A DNA stretch of 64,000 bases from Shouchella clausii. Its GTDB lineage: Bacteria > Bacillota > Bacilli > Bacillales > Bacillaceae_D. Positions within the stretch are counted from its first letter, which is position 1; each line of letters starts with the position of its first letter. The notes beneath the pieces were generated by a model that ran no database searches, was not told where the DNA came from, and was given only the letters and a program-made list of their open reading frames with translations. Location: assembly GCF_001598215.1 (NCBI RefSeq), contig NZ_BCXJ01000006.1:1-64000 (forward strand). The letters are read 5' to 3'. Made by a program: the position numbers and the translations under genes. Below, piece after piece: positions 52,178 through 61,733 of the stretch.

Positions 52178-52600
52178 TTATTGCTCCTTCAACTCTTCAT
52201 AACGTTGGTACCACTCAGGGAACGCCCGCTTAAAAGGAACTGGCTTGAACGTGTCTTTTTTCACAATCACATGTGTCGTCGACCCTGTTACACAAAGCTC
52301 CCCGTTTTGGTTCGTAATATCGTAGGCATAAACCGTTTTGACGCCGTCATTTAGGGAAAGACGTGTCTCCACGATTGCCGTATCTCCGTAGCGGAGCGCC
52401 TTGCGGTAAGTTGCTTGCACATCATACACAGGAGCAAAGTAGCCATCTTCCTCCATCTTTACGTAGCTGTAACCGGCATCTTCAATATAAGCCGTACGAC
52501 CAAGTTCAAAATATTTTAAGTAGTTAGCATGGTATACGACGCCCATCATGTCGGTGTCAGCGTACTGAGGAACAATTTTTGTTTGCACTTTATGGGTCAC
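52178..52600 (-). CDS. yneP: Acyl-CoA thioesterase, YneP-like
   Basis: 140 residues of the hotdog 4-hydroxybenzoyl-CoA thioesterase/YbgC family. The catalytic opening [20 protein letters not shown] contains the conserved Asp. It hydrolyses short acyl-CoAs. In B. subtilis yneP precedes yneQ; here the YneQ-like part of the fused nadE frame follows after one base, keeping that order. The ATG follows GGAGGGGAAG. Confidence 0.9.
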   Translation of the reverse strand: MTHKVQTKIVPQYADTDMMGVVYHANYLKYFELGRTAYIEDAGYSYVKMEEDGYFAPVYDVQATYRKALRYGDTAIVETRLSLNDGVKTVYAYDITNQNGELCVTGSTTHVIVKKDTFKPVPFKRAFPEWYQRYEELKEQ

Positions 52601-52838
52601 TACTTCCCCTCCTTTCTCCCGCCAAACCCTTTACCGAGTTTTCCATCAGTATAACACAGGTCGCTCTATTCCTAAAAACATTTCCGCCTTACTTTGCCTT
52701 ATAAGCACCAGTATAAGCAAAAGGTCATAGTCCTATTATCCTTCTATCTCTCCACTATTTTATAAATAACCGTTCGCCAAACAACTAAACCTCTTTTTTT
52801 CACATAGCAGTTCTCCCATTTTTTTGCAGTAAAGCAAA

Positions 52839-52880
52839 AACAATAGCCCCTCCAGCTAATCGCTTTAGGGGCTATTGTTA
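52839..52880 (-). terminator. Terminator of the double AAA+ gene
   Basis: AACAATAGCCCCT pairs with AGGGGCTATTGTT (13 bp); on the minus strand TTTTTGC follows. The gene's stop codon lies in the stem. Confidence 0.85.
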
Positions 52881-55097
52881 AAGGCGTTCATGATTGTGGT
52901 TTGACAATGCTCGCTCTACATCTTCTTTCTCAATTTGCATAAAAGCAGTTTGGCCGACTTCTATGTGTGCCACACGCAGAGCCTGCTCTTGGATGATAGC
53001 TTCAAACACTTTCATGACGTAGCGGCCATTGCCTCCCCTATTCGCTGATTTAAAATGGCCTTTTATTAAATCAAGTGCTGCTTGTGACCATTCATACCGA
53101 TAGCTCTTCGCTTTTGCGAGTAGCATCTCGTACCGTTCGTCAGGCGTGTAATCTGGAAAATGGATGGTTTTACGCACTCGCGATTGCAGACCAGGATTGC
53201 TTTTTAACAGCTGTGTCATTTCTTTGGCGTAGCCTGCAAAGACGACAACTAAGTTGGCTTCATGGGTCGTCATTGCTTGCGTTAATGCTGTCAACGCTTC
53301 CCTTCCATAGTCATTCGCGCCGCCTTGTGCCAGGGAATATGCTTCATCAATAAACAAAACGCCGCCAAGTGCATCTTCAATCACTCTTTCTGTTTTCAAT
53401 GCCGTCTGTCCAACAAATCCGCTAACGAGATCACTGCGAGAAACCTCGACCACATGGCCTTTTTTCAACAAACCAATTTGGTTAAGCGCTTCTGCATAAA
53501 GCCTGGCAACGGTCGTTTTCCCTGTGCCAGGAGCCCCTGAAAACACCGTATGGAGCGGCATAGGTGGTACAGCTAAGCCGATGTCACGCCGTGCTTCTTT
53601 TACTTTCGCGTACGCAGTCAGCTTTTTTATTTCTCGCTTCACTTCTTCGAGCCCGATAAGTGCACCAAGGCGGGAAAGGGCATTTTCGGCTCGTTGGGGC
53701 GCTGTCGATTGGATATGCGTTTCATCCACCAACACCAAATCTGCCTCTGACTTGCCGCTGCCAGAAGCCCCTTTTTCAAAAATGGCGGCGCGGACAATGT
53801 TTTCGACGACACGAGCATTGCCAAACGATTGGTCGATTTTTGCCCGTTCAATTTCCACTGATACTTTTTTTAAGGCTTGTTCGGTGAAAACAAAGTCGTT
53901 TTCCAGCGCTATTGTTTCAGCTATATCCAAGAGTTCACTTTCCGTGTAATTTTGCAAATGAAGTTGATTTTGTTCTGGGAAACGGCTCCTTAGCCCTGGG
54001 TTGGAACGTATAAAGGTGGCCATTTCTTTTGGGTAGCCTGCAAGGATAACGGCAAAATTGCCTGCATACTTGCCGCTTGTCATTGCCGCTACAAGCGTAT
54101 CAATGACCGCTTGCCCGTAATCATTGCCTCCTTGCCCGGCTCGTTTTAAACTGTACGCTTCGTCAATAAACAGGACGCCGCCAGCAGCGCGTTCAATTGC
54201 TGCCATTGTTTGCTCTTCTGTTTGCCCGACATAGCCAGCAACCAGTTGGGCACGGTCTACTTCATACACTTCTGGTTTAGAGAGAATGCCCAACTCATAA
54301 TAAATTTTAGCAAGTAGCCTTGCTAAAGTCGTTTTTCCTGTTCCTGGGTTTCCTGTCATAATCATATTCAAATTGAGCAATCGCTTTGTTTGCAGTCCAC
54401 GCTTTTTCCGTTCCTGTTGGTACTTTAAAAACGCGTACAGTTTATGGATCCTTGCCTTTACGTCTGCAAGACCGACCATTTCATCGAGCTCTGCCAAAGC
54501 AGACGGATGCTCTTGCGGTTTGGCCAATTTAGCAGCCTGTTCATAAAACCGATGTCCAAGCGTTGTCGCCTCAGCCACAAGTTGTTTTAGCGTTTGAAAC
54601 AATGGCTTCGAATAGTATTGACCTTGAAAGCTTTCAAGCAGCTGTGAAGCTGTATCAGCAAGGGCTTGCGCTTTATCGCGAAATGTGTTGGCAATGTCCT
54701 CAAGTTCTCCATTGCCAGCCGATTCCGTCTGCTCCCAATCTGCCAGAAACCGGTCTGCTTGTTCTCGAATGCGGGCAATCGCTTGTTGTTTACCGCGAAG
54801 TTGGTCGGTTTCGCGGAGGTGTGGCCATTGTTTCGGGATCAGTTCAGATCCTACCCATTCTGTTGCCTGGCCACGCTGCTTCAGCTGATGGACGATTTGC
54901 TTAGAAGCACCCATTTCCTCTGCTTGTTTTAACCATTGGTGCACAAACGAGTCAAGCTGCTGGCGCCGCGCGAACCGGTACCGAGCCAGCTCAACGAGTT
55001 CATTTGCAGACATGGGCTCCGTAGCGTCACTTCTTGTCAAACGTTTCCGCCAGAGCGCGGCTTCTGCCTGTATTGATTGTTGTCTGTCTTGCGCCAC
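52878..55097 (-). CDS. Double AAA+ ATPase, SpoVK/CbbX-like
   Basis: 739 residues: an N-terminal helical region (about 1-210), then two AAA+ domains of the CbxX/CfxQ type. Each has Walker A (GNPGTGKTT near 251, GAPGTGKTT near 521), Walker B VLFIDEAYSL and arginine-finger region (NPGLRSRFP, NPGLQSRVR). B. subtilis SpoVK has one such domain; tandem forms occur in sporulators and in EccA-like secretion factors. A protein-remodelling role is inferred. Start is GTG 55097 after AAAGGAAGG; the frame from 55175 overlaps the preceding gene. It lies 20 bases after the CopD-like gene. Confidence 0.86.
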   Translation of the reverse strand: MAQDRQQSIQAEAALWRKRLTRSDATEPMSANELVELARYRFARRQQLDSFVHQWLKQAEEMGASKQIVHQLKQRGQATEWVGSELIPKQWPHLRETDQLRGKQQAIARIREQADRFLADWEQTESAGNGELEDIANTFRDKAQALADTASQLLESFQGQYYSKPLFQTLKQLVAEATTLGHRFYEQAAKLAKPQEHPSALAELDEMVGLADVKARIHKLYAFLKYQQERKKRGLQTKRLLNLNMIMTGNPGTGKTTLARLLAKIYYELGILSKPEVYEVDRAQLVAGYVGQTEEQTMAAIERAAGGVLFIDEAYSLKRAGQGGNDYGQAVIDTLVAAMTSGKYAGNFAVILAGYPKEMATFIRSNPGLRSRFPEQNQLHLQNYTESELLDIAETIALENDFVFTEQALKKVSVEIERAKIDQSFGNARVVENIVRAAIFEKGASGSGKSEADLVLVDETHIQSTAPQRAENALSRLGALIGLEEVKREIKKLTAYAKVKEARRDIGLAVPPMPLHTVFSGAPGTGKTTVARLYAEALNQIGLLKKGHVVEVSRSDLVSGFVGQTALKTERVIEDALGGVLFIDEAYSLAQGGANDYGREALTALTQAMTTHEANLVVVFAGYAKEMTQLLKSNPGLQSRVRKTIHFPDYTPDERYEMLLAKAKSYRYEWSQAALDLIKGHFKSANRGGNGRYVMKVFEAIIQEQALRVAHIEVGQTAFMQIEKEDVERALSNHNHERL

Positions 55098-55116
55098 GCT
55101 GGTTCCTTCCTTTCTA

Positions 55117-56739
55117 TTAATGGGAATGCCCTTCGTGGATAAATTGTCGTTTTTCCACTTCCAAAACCTTGCCATTAGTCGGTTTTATTAAGTAGCGATG
55201 GGCCTCTGGAAACGTTTCATTTGTCGATTCTACATGGATAAAGACATTGTTTTTGACGTTAGCGTCACGCCGTTCGCCATCAAGCTCAATTTCCACAGAT
55301 TCGATGTCTTTGTCTGCGTATCCTAAAGAAACATACGTACTTGCCCGTTCATTGTCTACCCAATCATTTGTTGTAAACATAAATGTGTCCATAAATTGGT
55401 CACCGCCTGTTAAAAAGCCGTTTTCAATTTCTATGGAAGCATCCAAATACTTGCGGTAGCCTTCGTCTTCCACTTTCAACCGTTCCGCCGCCAAATGGCG
55501 TTCATTGATTTGGTAAACAGCAAAAACTTCTTCATGTTCCTCTTCAAATACGGCCAATAACTCTACTTGTTCGTTTTCGTGGCCAACCACAATGGCGTCT
55601 TCAATCGTATCATGCACAGTCAAGTTCACTGGAATGTCGCCAGGGCCAGCGCTGATCATAAGCCCGCTGTAAATGACAAGTGTCCATGCGACTAGCAGCA
55701 CTCCGACGATCACTGTCTTTTTAAACCACCATGCTGCAAATAAAGCGCCCACAAGCAGGATGACCGATGCGATGAGCAACAAGGTACCGCTGATTCCTGG
55801 AGAAAACGAAATCAGCTGGTTTTCTAACAAAGGTTCTTGTAAAAACCAGTCCATTAGCGGGCTCATCGGTTCGTTTTGCAATGTCCGCAGTACATTATGA
55901 GGCGGCTCCGTTTCCGTTAGCCAGGAAGTCACGATGAAAACGAGAAGCGCAACCACCCCTTCGGCACGAAAGGATTTTTGTCGTTCAGCGGGCGATAGCT
56001 CGGCCCCTTTGCCGCTTAAAGATAGCAAATGCCGAAAACCAAAGACAAGCAACGGAATAAAGAGAATATGCTTGATGAGCAACAATTGGCCGTAAGACAG
56101 CATCCAGCTATTCACATACTCTGGTGCAATTTCCCCCATCATGATGAAGCCACTCGTTACAAGTAATAACAAACTAAAAACAGCCACAACCGAAAACCAT
56201 TGGTGAAACTTCAAAGCATTGATAAGTGCCGTTCCATAAAGACCGACGACTAGTAATGGTCCAATCCAAAAAGCCATCGCCACCATATGAAGACTACTGC
56301 TAATCATCCCGTGCAACCCGTTTAAGGAAGCACTATGGCTCGACAGACTGATTGCAAATGTCAGCAAAACGATGAACACAAGATTGATTCCTGCGGCCAC
56401 AGGCCGTAGCGCCGTTACTTTTGCCATTGCCAACCATACAGCAGCCATGAGCACGACAATCAAGCTCCCATATAGAAAACTAGCGCCAACAGCATGGTCA
56501 GCAATGACAGTCATAAGCGCATCGGGGTAAGAAATATCGAAAAAATCGGCGTAAGTAACCGCCAATTTGGCCACATAGCCAAATAACACAACAACAATCC
56601 CGCCTAGCAACAGCACAGCCGTTTGTTGTTTTGGCTCAGCACTGAGCCCCCGTTCGCCTGGAGCAAGGGCGACGGTAAAAATCCCTGTCGTAAACGCCAA
56701 AAGCGTATAGAGCAGCATATTTAAAATTGCTTCAATCAT
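55117..56739 (-). CDS. CopD-like copper-resistance membrane protein
   Basis: 540 residues: about nine membrane segments in residues 1-375 with the CopD pattern (HSASLNGLHGMISSSLHMVAMAFWIG, LLLIKHILFIPLLV), then a 160-residue extracytoplasmic beta domain ending HEGHSH, a likely metal-binding tail. Similar in length to YcnJ, which imports copper, but without YcnJ's N-terminal CopC domain. Copper uptake is a plausible role, useful for the quinol oxidase. It leads an operon with the AAA+ ATPase. Confidence 0.8.
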   Translation of the reverse strand: MIEAILNMLLYTLLAFTTGIFTVALAPGERGLSAEPKQQTAVLLLGGIVVVLFGYVAKLAVTYADFFDISYPDALMTVIADHAVGASFLYGSLIVVLMAAVWLAMAKVTALRPVAAGINLVFIVLLTFAISLSSHSASLNGLHGMISSSLHMVAMAFWIGPLLVVGLYGTALINALKFHQWFSVVAVFSLLLLVTSGFIMMGEIAPEYVNSWMLSYGQLLLIKHILFIPLLVFGFRHLLSLSGKGAELSPAERQKSFRAEGVVALLVFIVTSWLTETEPPHNVLRTLQNEPMSPLMDWFLQEPLLENQLISFSPGISGTLLLIASVILLVGALFAAWWFKKTVIVGVLLVAWTLVIYSGLMISAGPGDIPVNLTVHDTIEDAIVVGHENEQVELLAVFEEEHEEVFAVYQINERHLAAERLKVEDEGYRKYLDASIEIENGFLTGGDQFMDTFMFTTNDWVDNERASTYVSLGYADKDIESVEIELDGERRDANVKNNVFIHVESTNETFPEAHRYLIKPTNGKVLEVEKRQFIHEGHSH

Positions 56740-56828
56740 ATCTCTCCTCCATTAAAAATCTCTATCCCCATCATAGCAACCTGTTGTTGCCATGAATAGC
56801 AAATCGCTCAAACTGAGCGAAAAACGTC

Positions 56829-56852
56829 AAAAAAGCCGCCAATTTTGGCGGC
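56829..56852 (-). terminator. Terminator of sspN
   Basis: GCCGCCAA/TTGGCGGC hairpin followed on the minus strand by TTTTTTGACG. Confidence 0.9.
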
Positions 56853-56901
56853 TGCAGACCAATCTGCGTGATATGGTCAACAAAGTGTGTACTTAATGGA
56901 A

Positions 56902-57039
56902 CTACCCTTTTGGAGGAACATAGTTCGGCTGTTCATTGGACTTGTTGGCCATTTTCTTGCCGTTGTTCCGATCTGATTTGCGTGATTGTTCGCCTAAATG
57001 GTCAGGCGTAAATTGGGCAAACCGATTGTTGTCTCCCAT
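56902..57039 (-). CDS. sspN: Small acid-soluble spore protein N
   Basis: 45 residues: MGDNNRFAQFTPDHLGEQSR, then a Lys/Asn-rich middle and QPNYVPPKG. The pattern MGxNN..F.P.HLG..S.K...NKGKKM and the length match SspN, a minor SASP of the spore core made in the forespore. The ATG has GGAGGGG upstream. In B. subtilis sspN sits near citB with tlp; here it is followed by a terminator and preceded by an FbpB-like gene. Confidence 0.85.
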   Translation of the reverse strand: MGDNNRFAQFTPDHLGEQSRKSDRNNGKKMANKSNEQPNYVPPKG

Positions 57040-57092
57040 GTGATCCCCTCCATGAGTTTAGCTTGCCCAATGCAACGCCTACGAAGACTTCC

Positions 57093-57221
57093 TTATTTTG
57101 GCACCGAGTGTTTTTGTTCGAACCGTGCTTCTAGACGCTCCATGGCCTCCCGGTCCTGAGTAAGGCGCTCACGGTTTTGCCGCACCAATTCGGCAAAAGA
57201 TACTTTTCCTACTCGCCTCAT
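57093..57221 (-). CDS. FbpB-family small basic protein
   Basis: 42 residues: MRRVGKVSFAELVRQNRERL followed by a charged helix with REAMERLEARFEQKH. It matches the FbpB family, a Fur-controlled small protein that in B. subtilis helps the FsrA iron-sparing sRNA. AAAGAGGTG precedes the ATG. No convincing Fur box is visible, only a TGAGAAT half site upstream. Neighbouring aconitase is a known iron-sparing target, which makes the location interesting. Confidence 0.75.
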   Translation of the reverse strand: MRRVGKVSFAELVRQNRERLTQDREAMERLEARFEQKHSVPK

Positions 57222-57388
57222 CGTTGTTCACCTCTTTTTTTCTATTACTATTACCTGAATTCTCATTTTTTAAACCATTGCCATTTAGCCGCCATTCGCC
57301 AATTTTTTCACTTTCTCCTCCGATTGACGTCTACGACAGCAATCTTGTTCATATAAGTAAACCATCACGACAAAAAAGGGTGAATATC

Positions 57389-57544
57389 ATGGAAAAAAAG
57401 CAACTTGAACAACTTTTTGAAACAAAATTACAACGGCCGTTATCAAAAAAAGAACAGCACTTTCTTTCTTGGTTGGCACAAAAAAGCCATCATCACGACC
57501 AGCGTCCTCATCCCGCAGCTAATAAAAGCACGAATTGGCGATAA
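57389..57544 (+). CDS. Hypothetical microprotein, 51 residues
   Basis: MEKKQLEQLFETKLQRPLSK then KEQHFLSWLAQKSHHHDQ and a polar tail. Amphipathic helix followed by a His-rich patch (SHHHD). Ribosome site AAAGGGTG. No family recognised. It is convergent with citB and shares its terminator. Confidence 0.6.
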   Translation: MEKKQLEQLFETKLQRPLSKKEQHFLSWLAQKSHHHDQRPHPAANKSTNWR

Positions 57545-57572
57545 AAAAATACCTGCCTATGCCATACAAAAA

Positions 57573-57600
57573 ACCTGCCTGAGAGCCTCAGGCAGGTGTT
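57573..57600. terminator. Bidirectional terminator at the citB end
   Basis: ACCTGCCTGAG/CTCAGGCAGGT, three-base loop; As precede and GTTCATTT follows. Confidence 0.85.
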
Positions 57601-57607
57601 CATTTCA

Positions 57608-60325
57608 TTACACAGTAGCCAATTTTTCACGTAACACCATTTGCAAAATACCGCCATGGCGATAATAATCGATTTCTACATCGCTATCGAAACGGACAAG
57701 CGCCTCGAATTCCGTTTTGTTGCCATCTTCGCTAACAGCCGTAACCGTCACATAATCCCGTGGTTTTATATCGTTACTAATGGCGACAGAAATCGTTTCT
57801 TTTCCTGTCAGGCCAAGGGATTCTGCGCTTTCGCCTGCTTTAAATTGAAGAGGCAGCACGCCCATGAGCACCAAGTTGGAACGATGGATACGCTCATAGC
57901 TTTCAGCAATAACCGTTTTAATGCCAAGCAAGTTCGTACCTTTGGCTGCCCAGTCACGAGAAGAACCCATGCCGTAATCTTGGCCGGCTAGAATAACAAG
58001 GCCCGTATTGTCTTCCTTGTATTTCATAGCAGCATCATAAATAGACATCACTTCCCCAGTCGGCCAATAAGTCGTGTAGCCGCCTTCCGTTCCTGGAGCG
58101 ATTTGGTTGCGAATGCGGATATTGGCGAACGTGCCACGCATCATGACTTCATGGTTGCCTCGACGAGAGCCATATGAGTTAAAGTCTTTTGGCTTAACAC
58201 CTTTTTCCATCAGATACTTACCTGCTGGCGTATTTTTGCCAATCGCTCCTGCTGGAGAAATATGGTCCGTTGTGACAGAGTCACCAAATTTTCCAATTAC
58301 ACGCAAGCCATTAAGCGGTTTAACTTCTTCTGGATCTTTGGCAAGCCCTTCAAAGAACGGCGGGTTGGCAATGTAAGTTGAATCATCATCCCACTGGTAG
58401 AGAGCGTCGTCCGTCGTGTTGATTTGATTCCAGCGTTCATTGCTCGTGAACACATCAGCATATTCACGACGGAATAGCTCAGGTGTAACCGTTTTATCAA
58501 CAATTGTGCGGACTTCATCAGACGTTGGCCAGATATCTTTAAAATAAACATCGTTGCCGTCTTTGTCTTTGGCAATTGGGTCATTTAAAAGATCGACATC
58601 CACTGTACCTGCTAATGCATAAGCAACAACAAGCGGCGGCGATGCCAAATAGTTCGCCTTTACAAGTGGATGGATGCGCCCTTCAAAGTTACGGTTTCCA
58701 GACAGGACAGAAGTTACTGTCAGATCATTGGCTGCAATCGCTTGTTCCACTTCCTCTTCAAGCGGGCCAGAGTTTCCGATACATGTGGTGCAGCCGTATC
58801 CGACTAAATGGAAGCCGAGGTTTTCAAGATAAGGCATCAAGCCAGAATCATTCAAATAGCCTGTTACCACTTTAGAACCAGGCGCTAGCGATGTCTTCAC
58901 GTACTCAGGCACTTTCAGACCTAGCTCGCTCGCTTTTTTGGCAACAAGTCCTGCGGCTACAAGCACATATGGGTTGGATGTATTTGTACAGCTCGTAATA
59001 GCAGCAATCGCTACAGCACCGGTTTTCATCGTCGTTTCGCGGCCATCGGCAAAGTTGACTTCAACGGTTTTATTAAATTCATCTTTCGATAGACCGAGTC
59101 CTTGGTTTCCTGCTGGCGCAACGACGGCATCTTGGAAGGACTTTTGCATGTCTGGTAGCTCGATTAAATCTTGTGGGCGCTTAGGGCCTGACAAGTTGGC
59201 ATGGATCTTAGACAGATCCACTTCCACCACATCTGTGTAAACAGGATCAGGCGTTTCACCAGGGACATAGAACATGCCGTTTGCTTTGCAGTACGTGCGA
59301 ACCAAATCAATTTGCTCTTCAGAGCGTCCTGTAAGGCGCAAATAATTCAACGCTTCTTCGTCAATTGGGAAAAAGCCGCAAGTCGCGCCGTATTCAGGTG
59401 CCATATTTGAAATCGTCGCCCGGTCAGCAAGAGGCATATCGGCAAGGCCAGGGCCAAAGTATTCGACAAATTTGCCGACAACATTCTTTTTACGCAACAC
59501 TTGCGTCACTTTTAAAGCGACATCCGTTGCCGTTGTCCCACTTGGCAGTGAGCCTGTAAATTTCAAGCCAATCACTTCAGGAACCGGGAAGTAAGAAGGC
59601 TGTCCAAGCATGCCAGCTTCCGCCTCAATGCCGCCAACACCCCAACCGAGGACACCCAAACCGTTAATCATGGTCGTATGGGAATCGGTTCCCACTAAAG
59701 TGTCTGGAAACGCAACTGTTTCGCCGTCCTGTTCAACAGCATGGACAACGTTGGCAATGTACTCTAAATTCACTTGGTGGACAATACCGGTCGCTGGTGG
59801 CACGGCATTGTAATTGTCGAACGCTTTTTTGGCCCAATTTAAAAATTGGTAGCGCTCTGCATTGCGTTCAAATTCCAAATTCATATTATGAAGCAATGAG
59901 TCGTCTGTTCCGAACTTGTCAACTTGGACAGAGTGGTCAATGACAAGGTCGACTGGGATTTCCGGATTGATTTGGTCGGGATTCCCTCCGAGGTCAGCCA
60001 TTGCTTTGCGGAGCGCAGCTAAGTCGACGACAGCCGGGACGCCAGTAAAATCTTGGAGAATAACACGTGAAGGCTTAAACGGGACGTCGATCTCCTTTAC
60101 GTCCTTTGTCCCCCATTTTGCTAGGTTTTCAACATGCTCTTTTTTAATTACATAATCATCGTACTGCCTTAACACGGATTCAAGCAGGACTTTAACGGAA
60201 TAAGGCAGCTTGCTCACTTTTCCGATCCCGGCTTTTTCCAACGCATCAAGCGCATAGTAATGGTATGTTTTCCCATTCAGGTCAAAAGAAGACTTAGCAT
60301 TAAACACGTCTTGTTTTTTTGACAT
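57608..60325 (-). CDS. citB: Aconitate hydratase (aconitase)
   Basis: 905 residues, the AcnA/IRP1-type aconitase. The 4Fe-4S cysteines are in [10 protein letters not shown] and [12 protein letters not shown]; the swivel domain has [16 protein letters not shown]. It interconverts citrate and isocitrate, and as an apo-protein binds mRNA in B. subtilis. Strong AAGGGGG site before ATG. Upstream lie a palindromic TCATAA/TTATGA and a cre-like element, consistent with CcpC/CcpA control, and the divergent sspP. Confidence 0.96.
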   Translation of the reverse strand: MSKKQDVFNAKSSFDLNGKTYHYYALDALEKAGIGKVSKLPYSVKVLLESVLRQYDDYVIKKEHVENLAKWGTKDVKEIDVPFKPSRVILQDFTGVPAVVDLAALRKAMADLGGNPDQINPEIPVDLVIDHSVQVDKFGTDDSLLHNMNLEFERNAERYQFLNWAKKAFDNYNAVPPATGIVHQVNLEYIANVVHAVEQDGETVAFPDTLVGTDSHTTMINGLGVLGWGVGGIEAEAGMLGQPSYFPVPEVIGLKFTGSLPSGTTATDVALKVTQVLRKKNVVGKFVEYFGPGLADMPLADRATISNMAPEYGATCGFFPIDEEALNYLRLTGRSEEQIDLVRTYCKANGMFYVPGETPDPVYTDVVEVDLSKIHANLSGPKRPQDLIELPDMQKSFQDAVVAPAGNQGLGLSKDEFNKTVEVNFADGRETTMKTGAVAIAAITSCTNTSNPYVLVAAGLVAKKASELGLKVPEYVKTSLAPGSKVVTGYLNDSGLMPYLENLGFHLVGYGCTTCIGNSGPLEEEVEQAIAANDLTVTSVLSGNRNFEGRIHPLVKANYLASPPLVVAYALAGTVDVDLLNDPIAKDKDGNDVYFKDIWPTSDEVRTIVDKTVTPELFRREYADVFTSNERWNQINTTDDALYQWDDDSTYIANPPFFEGLAKDPEEVKPLNGLRVIGKFGDSVTTDHISPAGAIGKNTPAGKYLMEKGVKPKDFNSYGSRRGNHEVMMRGTFANIRIRNQIAPGTEGGYTTYWPTGEVMSIYDAAMKYKEDNTGLVILAGQDYGMGSSRDWAAKGTNLLGIKTVIAESYERIHRSNLVLMGVLPLQFKAGESAESLGLTGKETISVAISNDIKPRDYVTVTAVSEDGNKTEFEALVRFDSDVEIDYYRHGGILQMVLREKLATV

Positions 60326-60349
60326 CGAAAGACCCCCTTATCAGCATTA

Positions 60350-60365
60350 TCATAACGTATTATGA
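60350..60365. promoter_or_regulatory. Palindromic candidate operator of citB
   Basis: TCATAA, four bases, TTATGA, 25 bases before the citB start codon. The ATAA/TTAT half sites resemble those bound by CcpC, but spacing is shorter than the ATAA-N7-TTAT norm; it may also overlap the -10. Confidence 0.3.
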
Positions 60366-60392
60366 GAGCGTTGTCTAAAGATTTACCCATCC

Positions 60393-60406
60393 GTAAGCGC
60401 TTTTAC
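60393..60406. promoter_or_regulatory. cre-like element upstream of citB
   Basis: GTAAGCGCTTTTAC, a near palindrome related to cre and similar to the odhA site (shared TAAGCGCTT). It lies about 70 bases from the citB start. Confidence 0.4.
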
Positions 60407-60545
60407 AAACAGGCGTTCAGGAAGATTTCCCTTCATTAGGATAGCAAAAGTTGCGCCAAGTTTAAATCTTTTTTCGACAAAAACATTAAATTTGAATAGA
60501 AAAAATGGTTGCCGCCTTATACTAATGGGGAAGGAGGAGTGCTTC

Positions 60546-60683
60546 ATGACGGAACGCCATACGTTTAAAAGCCAACGCCGCAACCAGCCAAAAGGCAAGC
60601 AAGGAAGCGGACAGCCAGAACCATTGAGTGGCTCACACAAAACAAAAAAAGCCAACCAAGTTAATCAAACAAATGGCGAATAA
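60546..60683 (+). CDS. sspP: Small acid-soluble spore protein P
   Basis: 45 residues: MTERHTFKSQRRNQPKGKQG, then SGQPEPLSGSHKTKKANQ. The GQPEPLSGS block and location divergent from citB are diagnostic of SspP (CotL), a minor spore protein. A strong GGAAGGAGG site precedes the ATG. In B. subtilis sspO follows sspP; no sspO is seen here. Confidence 0.88.
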   Translation: MTERHTFKSQRRNQPKGKQGSGQPEPLSGSHKTKKANQVNQTNGE

Positions 60684-60758
60684 TGATGAAAGTCCGCCCA
60701 TACGCTTTTTTTTCGCTTGCATAGACTAGAACATACCTTGTTAAAAGGAGGTTCAACT

Positions 60759-60839
60759 ATGAGCGGATATGGTGGAGGCTTTGCTCTTATCGTTGTTTTG
60801 TTTATCTTGCTAGTAATTGTCGGCGCAAGCTGGTTCTAA
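60759..60839 (+). CDS. YjcZ/SscA-type sporulation microprotein, 26 residues
   Basis: MSGYGGGFALIVVLFILLVI then VGASWF: the Gly-rich start, single hydrophobic helix and GASW(F/Y) end are those of the YjcZ family of spore-assembly microproteins. AAAAGGAGG precedes the ATG. Closed by a terminator. Confidence 0.88.
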   Translation: MSGYGGGFALIVVLFILLVIVGASWF

Positions 60840-60844
60840 TCTCG

Positions 60845-60870
60845 TAAAAGGCTGCCATTGCAGCCTTTTA
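60845..60870 (+). terminator. Terminator of the YjcZ-like gene
   Basis: AAAAGGCTGC/GCAGCCTTTT with loop CATT. Confidence 0.85.
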
Positions 60871-60882
60871 TCGCATTTTCCT

Positions 60883-61077
60883 TTACGCAGTCCAGCCAGG
60901 CTCGTACGTATAAACAACCGTACCGAAATGTTTGGCTGCCCCTCGAAAGCTTTTCATATCCTCTTGTTTCGTCAATACGTTGCGAAACACTGGAAACTCT
61001 TCTTTTGAAACCGTCACTTCGGTTACTTCCTTCGTCCGTAATGCTTGCAGCAATTGCTCTGCTTTTTCTTCTGTCAT
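60883..61077 (-). CDS. Hypothetical protein, 64 residues
   Basis: MTEEKAEQLLQALRTKEVTE followed by beta-type segment TVSKEEFPVFRNVL and ending FGTVVYTYEPGWTA. Likely a small alpha/beta soluble protein of bacilli; no function known to me. AAGGGGG precedes the ATG. It is convergent with the YjcZ-like gene. Confidence 0.75.
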   Translation of the reverse strand: MTEEKAEQLLQALRTKEVTEVTVSKEEFPVFRNVLTKQEDMKSFRGAAKHFGTVVYTYEPGWTA

Positions 61078-61227
61078 TATCCAGCCCCCTTGATCAACGC
61101 AACAGTAAAGTCAATATACGTTAGCGAGAACCTATTTTACTCAAGCGAAAAAACGCCATGTTGCTAGCGCCTATACCCATTTTATGATACAGTGAATGCG
61201 AAGAACAAGCAAAATGGGAGGATGAAC

Positions 61228-61692
61228 ATGTCAGGCTGGGATTGGTTTATGAGTTTTATTATTCTATGGACGTTCATCTTGCTTGGACTCATGCTCATCG
61301 GTGGCTATTTTATGTTCCGCAAATTTTTAAAGCGCTTGCCAAAAGCGGATGGCAAATCGATTCTTGATTGGCAAGAACATTACATTAACCAAGCATTGCC
61401 TCTATGGGGAGAAGACCAACGTACGTTGCTTAATGAACTCGTTGAGCCTGTCCCCGAACTGTTCCGCGATGTTGCAAAGGAAAAGATCGCCGGGAAAATT
61501 AGCGAGATTGCCATTAAAGAAAAAGCGACTACATTGACGCTCGACATGATGATCCGCGGCTACATTATCGCTACCCCAAAACGCGACCATAAATTCTTGA
61601 TTAAAAAACTAACGGAAAAAGAAATTGATTTGGCTCCGTACGAACATTTGCTTGATCGGAATGCAGAAAGCCGTAAAATGAACGCACAATGA
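61228..61692 (+). CDS. yneK: YneK-like membrane protein (DUF2621)
   Basis: 154 residues. One membrane helix near the N-terminus (about 8-31) followed by a cytoplasmic, mostly helical domain (ILDWQEHYINQALPLWGEDQ, GKISEIAIKEKATTLTLDMM, RDHKFLIKKLTEKE). Length and its place near citB/sspP match YneK/DUF2621. The start is ATG 61228 after GGGAGGATG. Function unknown. Confidence 0.8.
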   Translation: MSGWDWFMSFIILWTFILLGLMLIGGYFMFRKFLKRLPKADGKSILDWQEHYINQALPLWGEDQRTLLNELVEPVPELFRDVAKEKIAGKISEIAIKEKATTLTLDMMIRGYIIATPKRDHKFLIKKLTEKEIDLAPYEHLLDRNAESRKMNAQ

Positions 61693-61695
61693 CGG

Positions 61696-61727
61696 TAAGC
61701 CTGTTGGCCAGTGGCCGGACAGGCTTA
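61696..61727. terminator. Bidirectional terminator
   Basis: TAAGCCTGT/ACAGGCTTA with an inner GGCC-AGT-GGCC stem, between yneK and the convergent ABC transporter. Confidence 0.8.
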
Positions 61728-61733
61728 GTCGAT

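Noticed and set aside
57222-57300. Fur box before the FbpB-like gene
   Set aside because: Only a single TGAGAAT half site, no 7-1-7 dyad.
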